Assembly (NCBI GenBank): GCA_030248215.1
Contig: JASANG010001053.1
Location: 124,001 to 188,000 of the forward strand
DNA: 64,000 nt
From: Enoplolaimus lenunculus
Taxonomy: Eukaryota > Nematoda > Enoplea > Enoplida > Thoracostomopsidae
Direction: 5' to 3'
The notes beneath the pieces were generated by a model, which ran no database searches, was not told where the DNA came from, and was given only the letters and a program-made list of their open reading frames with translations. How positions within the stretch are numbered: the stretch's first letter is position 1; every line of letters starts with the position of its first letter. Shown here piece by piece: positions 15,603 to 27,600 of the stretch. The translations under genes and the position numbers were made by a program.

Positions 15603-18600
15603 GATTATTATTATTATTATTAGACTGTTTATATTAAAATATTAATCTTATACGGTTAACTAAAATCTAACGACATTTCAGGAATCAAGTTCACAATGCA
15701 TATTATTATCCTGCGCCCAAAGCATCATCGAAATAGTTTATTGCACATCAGAGGAAATCTTTTGCACATCAGAGGAAATCTTAGAACATGGAATGTTGGT
15801 TTTTGAAATCAGCTATAACATGGGTTATTTGAATATATACCAGTAGTATTTTCTTCTATTAAATATTACCTTCATTGGGTCAAAAATATTTTCGTCATCA
15901 ACACAATCCAATATAGGTGCAACTGATCCAAACATCTAAAATATACGCATTCACTAATGAATACATTATCCAATACACAAAACACTCCATATAGTACACT
16001 GTAAAAATTACCAAAACACAAGCTAACGTTTTATGATGAATAATGTAGAAAAGCAGCACAATACCAATGTACTTACCTGAAGAATAAACGGTTTACGGTG
16101 CATAATGTACAGCTGTTTGCAAGTAAATTCAACCACTTCGCACAACATTGAGTTTGTTTGATGCTGTGAGTAACATCTTAATATGCTTGGCATAATCAAA
16201 AGAAATCTAAAAAATAAAACTACATATAAAAGCAGTTCCTACAGCAAACACTTCAGGAGACCTGTGATAGCAGCTCTGGTTATCATGTTTTTCGATTTCT
16301 ATTATCTGGTACATGCTTGCCAATGTTTGCACGAGCTACAAATTAGTACACAACGCAGTTGTAAATCGCTTTAGCGCTTATCAGCAGTAGCGATACTATT
16401 TTCAATTTTTTTCCATACACTATACATAATTAGGGTAGCAGATACTGCATAAAGTTAATAACAAGCCCGAACATAGATTCCTCAATGCTCATACCTAGGA
16501 ATAGATCATATTCAAAATCCGATTCCAGCCTAGAATTCAGTAATTTTTCAAAATCTTCATAAGAAAACTGCGAAATTTTGAATCCTTCCATCGCCTAACA
16601 ATACCCAGATGATAGTCTTGAACACGTTAATTGGTTATATTAACTTCTTAGGTGTCAATCATCATCAAACGTAATGCATATGGCGTTTGAAATCATCCTA
16701 TACGCATTAACTTAATAATATACTCAAAAAAGTGCGTTCCTAGTGAGTTAGCTACTCTAAGTAAGCATTAAAAACGCTTACACATTTGAGGCGAACAAGG
16801 TTTTAAAATTACGAACAATGTTAATATAAGTCGCCATGCAAAATCGTAACACTGCCGAATCTTCTGCATGCAGCACTAACACGCCGTTAATAACATTAAT
16901 GAACAAATGAATATCGCCGTACATGCTAGGATTTTCCATACCGCGCAACATTGATTCCATTAGCTGAAGCAATTGTAAGATCTGTTGTTCCAAAATACTT
17001 TGGTTTGGGTACGTATTATAATTAAATTAAGACCCAAGTTCATACAAAATAGATTAGTATCCTTGAATGTGACACAAACAAACAGATCGTGCAAAAAGTT
17101 AACCCACGTTGAATGCAACCCATACCTAGCAAACTATACGTTGTTGCACCTCAGTAGCCAAAAATTTAAGAGAAAAATGTACGCAATTGTACAGTCTTGT
17201 TTAATTCACCATTAAAGTATTGTTTACACCAAGCATCAGCAATGTTGCAAACGAATTCTCACCTTCGACCAAGACGACTTATGAAGCGTATCCATGCCAT
17301 GCAGAACTCGGCCTGGCTTGCCTTGATACATACCAAATGCAGCTTCAAGTGCTTTTCGAGGAAACGATGCAAGTTTTGTCAACTCTTCATGCAGAAATCC
17401 AACACGTTGTATCAACTGAAACGAAACTGCAAGCTATCAAGTTGTTATAGTTTTACAAATTTACTAACGCTATCATTGAGCTCGTATATAACTAGGTACA
17501 CACAGAATGCTTATGAAAGTATTTTAACGTGTTGTAGCACAAACTCTACATTGTTAAAACAATTCACTAAGCTAAACCCAGGTTTCAATATGAGTCACTA
17601 TAAAATAAATTTACATTAACAAACTATTCTGAAACGCACCACATTACCTGGTGCAATTTTATGTCCAACATTACTTCTGCTAATGCAGAGGACAATAAAC
17701 TATTTATTTTTGTTGTATAGAAAATGTAATGAGTATCTTTGAAAAAGAATCTAAATTATCCAACATGTACATGACAAATACATAATACTCAGTCATCAAC
17801 TAGATACCATAGTTTCGTGGGTATGCTTCAAAATGCTATAGCTGAACAAAACTTTTCCAAGCTCGACGAACTTTAAGACCGTTGCCTGAAAATGATTCAA
17901 AACAATACAGAACAGATATAAATTGAATCAAGATATATAAATCTGAAAATTTCTCACGATCTGAATAAACGTGATAAACGGAATAAAAATTCCAAACTGA
18001 AATTTCATCGTGCACATATTAATACATATGTTTGAAAGCTTGCTTACTTAAGGTTTCAAGAAAACTATAACAAGACAGAATCTCCTGTGCTGCTAAGTAA
18101 TAAATCTGGCCGGTTCGCAATCTGGGAGTTCGCTGCTGGAAAAGTGGAAGGACCCTTGACGGAAGCGTGCAAAAGTTGATTTTCTTGCGGTTCAAACCCA
18201 CTATCAAAGTTTGCCCTCCATTGAGCATTTTAAGCGTCAAAAATATAACTATTTGGGCGTCAAGCATGGGTTTTTGTAAATTTTCTAGTTATTATGTAAT
18301 AGATAAGGTGTGTTTACAGTTAGAGATTTTATTTTGAAAAGTAAATTTGTTCACGGAAATTTATCATCTCCCCATTAAAAATCCCCACGATTGCTAATAG
18401 GGTCCCCGGTTAAACCAACCTGTTGATCCGGACGCGCCGAATTCCAACAAAACATACTTTCGTTACTTACCATATCCTGCAATTTTACATGAGCTTCATC
18501 TGGGTTCATTCGTACCATGTTCAATTGCGGGTAAAATGAACGTCGAAAGAAATAAAAATCACGAACGTATGCGTTCAAGTTATGCAGCAAACCTGACAAA

Positions 18601-21600
18601 CCAAATATATCGGCAATGATTCAAATTTCAAACTAAGGCTTCATGTCTTAAACGCCAAATAACCGTATTACAACTGAAAAATTAGAAAGTGCAAATTAAA
18701 AAAATAAGCGTTATGTGAAAAACCAATACTAAATTAAGTATCTAACCAGCAGAAATCACAAACGAATAGCTTTTGACACATGGTGAAAAGTTTTACACTC
18801 ACCACTTTTAACATCAATTAAGAAGTATGAACACATGTCATCGTCGGAAACATTGAAAAAATTGAAACTGTCAGCAAGAATTTGATGGAACTGTGTGTCC
18901 TGAAGCAAAAAACATGTTACGATCGTACCCAAGCGTTATTCAATATTGGCGAACATAGCAGAATATGTATAAACATAAAATTTATGTAGTTTCGACAGTT
19001 TACTACAATACCGTCTGCAATTGTTAATAAAAACAAAAAATAAATTATTTTCATGATATAAATGAACTTAGTTTCTATTGATTAGTCACTTAGTCTTACT
19101 TACCTCCAAAATTGGAAACTGCGACGGAAGCACGCTAGTGTCTGGACCGTAAACGACAATCTTTTTCGCACTTGGTACATTTGCAGTTATCATTAGCGCT
19201 GACTAAAATAAAAAACATGAGATATAAAATTTACTGATGAGATAATAGTGGCTGTCCCAGGGGAGGGTTTTCAGGGTGACTAACAGTGAAAAAAGCGTGG
19301 CACCCACCGCTATGTTTTCAAACTAAATTCGTGATTGCAATGTTAAAATTGGTCACCCTAAACACTCTCTCCTGGGACAGCCAGCTACGTGGGATTGTGG
19401 GTTATAACTACATTATTTGAAACACAGTTTTCTAATTTATTTAGCTTATTGGGGAGTTTTTGTGGCAACTATTAGTGAAGCTGTATTGGTTAAGTCTTCG
19501 TAAGCTTAAATTGTAGCTAAAGTTTAGCAGTCTTAATTTTATGCTAATTTTGTTGTATAATGTAAGCTTATACTTGGAGTAATATGTCTAAGTTTAGTGA
19601 CTTGTCCACTATTAGGCAGCATTATCTATGTTAGTTATGGTAAGCCCTCGCCTACCTCAGTTTATCATAAGCCCAAGCTTTGGTATAAGTCCGCCTTGTC
19701 TAATCTAAGCCCAAGCCTTAGTATAAGCCTGAGTTCTCTAAGCCTAAGCCCAAGCCTTAGTATCTATAAGTCTGCCTTGTCTAAGCTTATCAGCATTGAA
19801 GTCCTACCATTGCGTTAAGCCCAGCCTTAGTATAAGTTTGCCTTATCTAAGCCTAAGCCCAAACCTTACTATAAGCCTTCGTATTATCCTGCCTTGTCTA
19901 ACTTAAGCTCTAGCCATTCTATTATAGTTCCGTTAGGCTGTTATGACGTAGGGTCAGGCCAATGTACAGAATAAAGCTATAACTGTAGTTGTAGTATTAG
20001 TATATTTTTTAAGGACATGCCTAAGACTATTCCTAACGTATTCTCTTATAGACGCATGAAAAAATGTCCCACCCCCACCCCCTGTATATATTGCCTGACC
20101 GTGGAAAATATTCCTCCACACATTTACTTTTGCGGCAATTATGAACTGATAACTGCCGTTGCTTTATACGTTGTTTATGTTTTGTTATCAGAAAGTATTA
20201 ACCATTGTGTTATTGACTATGCATAACGCGTACGTTTTGAACGTACACCTTTATTCATTAGAAAAGGTAGCAAGCTAAGCAAGTAATAAGCCCCGAAACT
20301 CTGCTTAAGATTAAACCTTACTGCATTAGGGTTTTACCCCTGCCTAAGCATAAACCTTAAAGCATTAGGACCCTACCAAGCCTAAGCTTAAGCCTAAAGT
20401 GTAAAGCATTATGGTTTTACTCTTGCCTAAAGCTTGAAGCATCCGGGTCCTACCTCCGCCTAAGCCTAAGCACAATTCTAACTAAGCCGTAAAGCATCGT
20501 GGTAGCCTATCCAGGATAAAAAATTATGCGTTGTTCCTAAGCACGCGTTCTTCCAGGGCTATGCGCGATCATAGGCACAACATTTTTTCTAGGGACTGTA
20601 ATAACCTAGCCTTAAAGCTTTAGACTATTTTTTGCCTAGGTTTAGGCTTACCCCTATACTGTACATTAACACTTAAGCCTAACAGCATTACATTTCGATT
20701 ATCAGCAGTCACCATACAACGTATTCCCGATACGTTATGCACAGATATGTGCAATCTAATTTAGAAAGCGGGCTAGTACGGTAATGCATTTTGTAAATGA
20801 ATTATTGAAAAGTAAGATGAATGGTTAGTTGTTGAAAAAATTTTAAATTTAGAACTTTCAAAAATATTTATATCGCTAACTTTTCGGAGCCAATTTTTCT
20901 TTACTTACGACTGCCCTCAAAACAATAATTGAAAATAATTCTGTCGCCAGTTTTTGGAGCAAATTTTTTTGAATTTGATATTATTTTTGAAGAAAATTCG
21001 CAGATAAGCCTTTTAGTCAATGGGGTATAAATTTTTGGTTTGAAACTTTAAAAAACTTCAGCTAGCTGTTTAAGTTATTGGCAATTTTGATCAATTACAT
21101 TGCGGGGCCTGTACTCTAATCCTCAAGTTTTATGTAAGCTGTGGTATAAATCGATACCTAGGTCAAAGCATTCCAATCTCCAAACTCCCCCGTTCCCAGT
21201 GTGCAGCGTCTGTAAGTAGCAAGGGCTGTAATTTATATTGGTTAGAATTATGATACAATTACTGCTGTGAAAAAGTTGTCAAATGCCATAATTGTTAATC
21301 GTGTCGAGTACTCGAGAGCGTTGACAAACGGGCATCGAAGTGTTGATGTTGTTTTGCTTTCAACCTCGAGGATTCAATGTAAGCAGTGTTGCATATAGTT
21401 GTTTATAACACCTTCCAGAAACACACACCTTTAAGGTTGCTTTCAATTATGCCAATTACGATCTAATCTATAGCATAATGTTTACAATAAGAATTTTCCA
21501 AATTATCCAATATCATGGATCGACGGCTATTAATTTTAGCGGATACTGGAGCCGGATAGTAATTTTTTTTAACAGAAACAGATGTTAGCGGATATAGAAG

Positions 21601-24600
21601 CTATGTTTTGGCATTGATGGTAGTAATTGAATCATTGAAATTATAGATTTAAAAGTAATTATTAACTTGGATTTCACTTCATTATCAAAAATTTCAACTT
21701 TTGACTTGCCAAGGAGTCGTAACGGATGTCGATTTTTTGGCCGGATAGCAGGGTGCAACCGGAATTCCGGTTCCGGTATTTTCGGTACTGAAAATTTTTC
21801 TCATTCGAAATTTAAGAAAACTTTGCATATTATTCTAATCTATTTTTCTAAAATTGTCTAAGCGTGTATTGCCAAAAGTTGCAATTTCTGTCATACTTTA
21901 TAATTGATCATACGTTTCTAGCTACTGTATTTGTTTAGGATTTTGGCATTCTAAATGGTGTGTTTACACCGTAAAAACCGATAACATAGCGTTAAAATGA
22001 ATTTTTCGGTACCGAGAATTTTTTGTTTTCCGGTTCCGGCTCCGGTTCCGGCATTATTTTAACTTTCCGGTTCCATTTCCGGTATTTTATAATTCCGGTT
22101 GCACCCTGCCGGATAGTCAATAAACCAGATATCCAACCGATCCCTGCCTAGTACATTGCATTCTTTGTTACAGTTACGAAGTAACGAATGTTGTCCTTCG
22201 CAGAAAAAAAGGCTTTATGCAAATGGTATTTGTGCATTCTTCAAACGTTCGAAAACGATGGTATCTCAAAAGTGAATCAATATTTGGTTACAAATGTAGC
22301 CTTGTCGAAAACGTTAGAACCATATATATTAGTTACATTAATTTGCAGAATTATTTAAAAATTATTTCAGAGCTTCGCGTCTTTTAATGAATTAAAAAAT
22401 TTGTTTTAGTTGACATTTAGTTGACTTCTCGAATAATTACTTAAATCCTTTTTAATATAACAATGTAATATTATATTTAAATAATTATGTTTGGGATTTT
22501 ACTGACGATTTGGATGAGCCTGGTCGTGTTACCAACAGCAGTGCTTCAGCAAGTGATGCCAACAAATTCTTTCAGATTATGATCCAAGATTGTCTTGATC
22601 AATCTGTTGCTTTGGAATTGAAGTCATCATCGCCAAATAATGATAAGAATGGAGGTGCACGGAACTGATTGAAACAAAAAATTTTCTAATTCGCATTCGT
22701 TTTCATAAGTTTACTAACAGCACCGCTTTCTGTATGTTAGCAATTGAATTTAGCTGTTACATTTTACATTACCTTTTACGGTAAATGAAGTACTATAAAA
22801 CTTAAAAACTTGCAATATATTTTATTCCATTGCACAATTTTTACAGTCTTAGCAGTTTGGCTGCATTGAAAATGTTGCAGTCTGACGCTGTCTATAACCA
22901 CCATTTTTGACTTGGAGTTATTCTATAAAGTTGAAATAGTCTATGAAGATCAAGTTTTCAATATTAATCTGCGTAAATTTTTTCTAGTTCATTATAAATG
23001 CCATGTCAAAACGAAAGTTTTTGATCATGATGTCGCGTAAAGTGCTTCAACTGATAATCTTCCATCAGTCATATGCAGCCGTGGTCGAAGAATATTATTA
23101 GCAACCCCTAAGTTTCCAGGTACTTTTTGACGAAATAATAACTACTTTGAAAGTCTTATTCTCAAGAAAACAGTTTTTAATTGAAGTGTAGAGGAGTCGA
23201 ATCAGATGTTTTAATCATACATATCTTGGGACTACTCTCCTGCTACGATTGTTAGCTTTCCAAAGCCACTTATTTTGCCCATCTAACTATGACAGTCACA
23301 CTTGATGACTTCATAAAAAATCGCATCCTCATTCAAAAAATCTTTATTTAAATAATTATTTGTCATTATCTTTATTTGTATAGATGTCAGCGTAGTCGGG
23401 TTGACATTGTTAATATTTAATACATTTAACTACTGCGGTGACCAGAGATTTGGAATGTTGAACAGTGACAAAGGATATGGAAAGTATTCGTTTTACAGAA
23501 AACGGAAGCATTATTTCAGAACCGAGCGAAAGTGTAAGAGAAATGCGTTTTGTAATAGATGGTACCAGTTTTAGATTGAAAGAGAGTGGATGAGTTCTCC
23601 TATAAAACGTACAATTAGCAGTGTGATGTGCGCGTTGTCTTAAAATGTGGATTTGGACCATTGCGAGTTTCTCCTGAAAGAATTAGCCTTTAAATTAAAA
23701 AGTTTAGCAGAAACCGTGTGTTATCATTGGTTGATTGTAATCTGTATCTTTTTACTGCCTTAGCAGTTTGTTATCATCCCAATGTTTGCTTTTTGCATTC
23801 GAAGTTTGTATTCGATCCTGAAAGAATTCTCCTTTAAATGTCAATTAGAAAGTTTAGCAGAAACCGTGTGTTAGCATTGGTTTATTATACTCTGTATCTT
23901 TTCACTGCCTAAGCAGCTGTGTGTTAACATTCCAATGTTTGCTTTTTACATTCGAATCGTACCCAGCTAACCTGTTATTGAATTGTATCTTAAATTTCAT
24001 TTAGCAGCTAACCAGTTTTGGTTTGCATTCTAACTTAAGTCGAATTTCATTGTGCACCCATTTTATCCTTAAGACATTGTTCTTTCTCCGTGACTTAAAC
24101 TGTGAAACATATTTTTCAGTTCAAGCTCAACTAGAATAATAAGGTGTACTGCATCATAGTCTTTCATAATCTTGTTCATCAGAGAGTTTAATTTTAGCTC
24201 CGCTCTTGCCACAAACGGTACATACGATGTAAAAAAACAACGGATTCGCATCAGTTGAAGATGCACTGGAATGGATGTTCAACCGCCTTTGTGAACCTGT
24301 CGTATATACTAAAAGAAAAGACCAATGCGGTGTTATCAGGCAAGTCGCTGTAGACCTGGATTTCAATTTATCAATCATAGATTTTGGTGAACTTGGGTTT
24401 CTATCTTTCCATTTCATGGTGAAACATTGAATCGGCTGCTGTTGCCAAAACTATGAAACGCGACCTCATCATCAGCAAGTCTTTTGCACTCGTTATAGAT
24501 GTGAACTGCTCTCTCATTACATTCAATATATTTACTGACTTGGACATTACGAATAAAAAATTGAGAGTTGGATAGTTATGACTAAACAGTTATTAATAAA

Positions 24601-27600
24601 AATTTCAGTGTATTTGTTATAAATGCCTATCTCTGCTTTACCATACAAGTAAGCTTCTATCATAAAAGCCTATCTCGGAACCGTTTAATGAAGAAATTTG
24701 GCTACGTCAGAGGTATTTCGGCGCTTCGCGAACATAGCATTGCGTAAAGTTTCCTTAGTAAGGATGTAAGTACTGTGCTACATTGAACAGATTAGGTTGA
24801 AATTTGTAGACTAGAGTTAGGCTGCACAAGTTACTAACTGCCTTTTCAAAGCATACGAGATGCAAGATTTCAAATATCATGAAATTAAATAAAAAGTAAA
24901 GCATTTAGCAACTTGCAATATTTTTATGATTAATTGACAACATATATAGTTGTTATCGAATAAACAGCATAGAAATGATTGAATGAGCATATATTTATTT
25001 AGAATCTGACATAACAGATTCTGTAACTGATTGTTACCTGACAACTTTCCTTGATTTTGGTTTAACTCAGTACGAAGTTGGCTTAACAAAAATTATTATT
25101 CCTAGACCTATTTACACCATTATTGCCAAAGATTTCTATTTGCCTTATTTTTTTCCGGAAACTGAAACATCTCATAATGTTGTTCTTGAGCCTATGGCAT
25201 GCTACGATAACCAGTGTTTAGTAAGCTACATACAATCTCAAATTGCTAGTGTAGATACAAAATTTATTCAATTTGTTTATGACAATTTGACTCAAAAAGT
25301 AAGAATTAATTGTACTGGAGATGCAAAAATAGAAAAATTATCGTTAAAGCTTCAGAAAACATTAGGGGTTATTGAAGGATACATAAAAGTATCCATTACT
25401 GGTGAAAAAACAGTATACCTTTATCTTTTCACTAAATTATTCTTTTTGCACACAGACTTCATTGGAAAACAAATAATTGAAGATAATTAAAAAAGCACAC
25501 TTCACCTCATTCCAACCATAAATATTTCGGATCCAGTGCTGTTCAATATAAAACTTTGGACTGTAATATATTATTCTCAAATAAATTTCGCATGGAGCTG
25601 TTAGACTCTCTTGGATCTCCAGTTCAATATGGAAACGAAAGAATTTCGTTAGAATTGAAATTTCAAAGAAAAAACAGCTTTAGAATAACAATTTGATGCG
25701 TTTGGTTACCGGTAAGAAAATAAGCTAATAAAACCTTTGGCTGTAATATTGTAAATCGCTTTATGTTAGATGCACAGCACATGGATTAAAAGTTTTTTAA
25801 AAGGTGCGAGTGGGATGGGTGGGTGCGAACCAAAGAACCTAAAAGGTTCAAAAATTTAATTGTTTTCTATGTAAAAGTTTTGGAATAGCGTCTAATGCGC
25901 AATTGTTACATGCGGACGTAAAAATTCTTGAACAGCGCCTAGTGCGCAATTCTTATATGGGGACGGACAAAAATTTGGAGTAGTACTACTGCGCAATCAG
26001 TGTGACAGAATAAATTGTTTAATGGTGCCTGCTCAGCAATGCACACGCATCGCACATTTTTAGACTGATTATTTTAAACACTTACATTTCAACTTTCATA
26101 TTATACTTTGAAAAATAAATTTGACATAAATGTAGAAGGATAATCTCTCCATCAACTACAATTGTTTTTAGCTAGCAAATGGGTCAATCGCTACAATGCA
26201 CCAGTATAAAGATTCAAACGAACGTTAACTGTGAGTTTACGTTTTCGCAGACTTAGATTGCATGTAGAATTTTCAGATTGATTAAATTAGTGTTTGAAAA
26301 CATTGGTTTGGGTTCTATGCGTTTTTCACTGTTGTTACTCTGAAGATCGTCCCCTGGGACAACAACCTATGTGGGTCAAATGGGGGTTATAACTACTATA
26401 AGCATATAACACAACAGTTTCGACAATCACAGCATAAAAGACTTAACACATTGCAACTTACATCACACTGTTCTTTTTTCAACGTTTGTTTTAAATCTTT
26501 GAATGAGAGTCCGGTTGAATTGGGTACGATCTGAAACAAATTATTTGTTCGTTAAAGATCTTGATAGTTCCCAATCTCCAGCGAGGAACCCTATGGTAGA
26601 TTTAACAGTTATAATAAGATGTCGGTGGGATCTCTGATACTGAACCCAATAAAATCACATAATGTTGTAGTGGGAGGCCACTGCGCTCCGACCAATTTTT
26701 GAATCAGTCCAATAAATTTCCTGTTGAAGTGGTGCCCATTTCCTCAGTTTCCAAATACCACTTCCTATTTTAACTATCTAACCTGTAACGCTTAACACTG
26801 TCCCAGCGTTCAAAACGGCATGCAAACCTAGCAAAGCAATAGATCATAATGTTAGGACTTACAAGCCACAGCAAAGATAACGCAATGCCGGTTGCTTCGT
26901 GACTACCTTCACACGGCGCTCTGACATAATACATCACAAATCCAATCTGCAAAATTTACATGATCCAAGGTTATAAAACGAGCGCCAACTGGATAATTTA
27001 ACCACATTGCGTAACAATCCAAAACGAAATTTAAGCACTTTGGTGGACACTTACGATTTAAAACACTGTTTGAATAGCACCCGCAATTGGATACACAATT
27101 TCACGCAAAGAATAGCAACATATCGGATAAAGATTTGGCGGAATGGCAGCCTTCTACGTTTGTCTGGTTTACCCAATTTCAAAAATTGCTGCGCAAAAAC
27201 ATTAACAAGATTAACGATATTATCGCAAGCCGTCATATCGCGACAAAAACAAACTAGGCAAAATCTTACCAAATAATTTAGTAACGTGTGTGCTGACTGC
27301 GGCGGTAACATTTTGAAATGTAACAACAATTTCCGTAAAATCCCTAACATTTCTTCCTGAAAATAACGAGACACATTATTTACTGCGAAGAAAATACAGT
27401 TCGTGCGATAATATGTAGCTTATTACATCTCATGTCGAATGAATAAAATTTTATTTGAATGCTTAATCAATACGGTGCATGTGGTGTCGTATTACTAGTA
27501 CAGATGAGCAGGGTGCAACCGGAATTCCGGTTCCGGTTCCGGCATTTTTTCACCTTCCGGTTCCGGTAAATTTTTACCGGATTTAAAAATTCCGGTATTA

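Larger units (their letters stand above)
19203..26461. other. 7.3-kb UNC80 intron
   Basis: Contains a small inverted-repeat MITE (19249-19383), a GCCTAA-rich decayed satellite (19560-20700), a hAT-type MITE (21749-22108), unassigned open stretches near 22486-22669 (+) and 24418-24545 (-), a 151-bp duplication (23675-23960), and a Polinton-type fossil near 25.0-25.7 kb. No UNC80 exon is missing: exons 27 and 28 join in phase and sequence. Confidence 0.8.

Noticed and set aside
16452-16598. Possible extra UNC80 exon (AMEGFKISQFSYEDFEKLL)
   Set aside because: Has an acceptor and a donor, but exons 34 and 35 already join in phase and in homology without it; in the required phase it meets a stop.
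17197-17619. Plus-strand 140-codon open frame
   Set aside because: Antisense to UNC80 exon 33; the minus-strand reading has strong homology.
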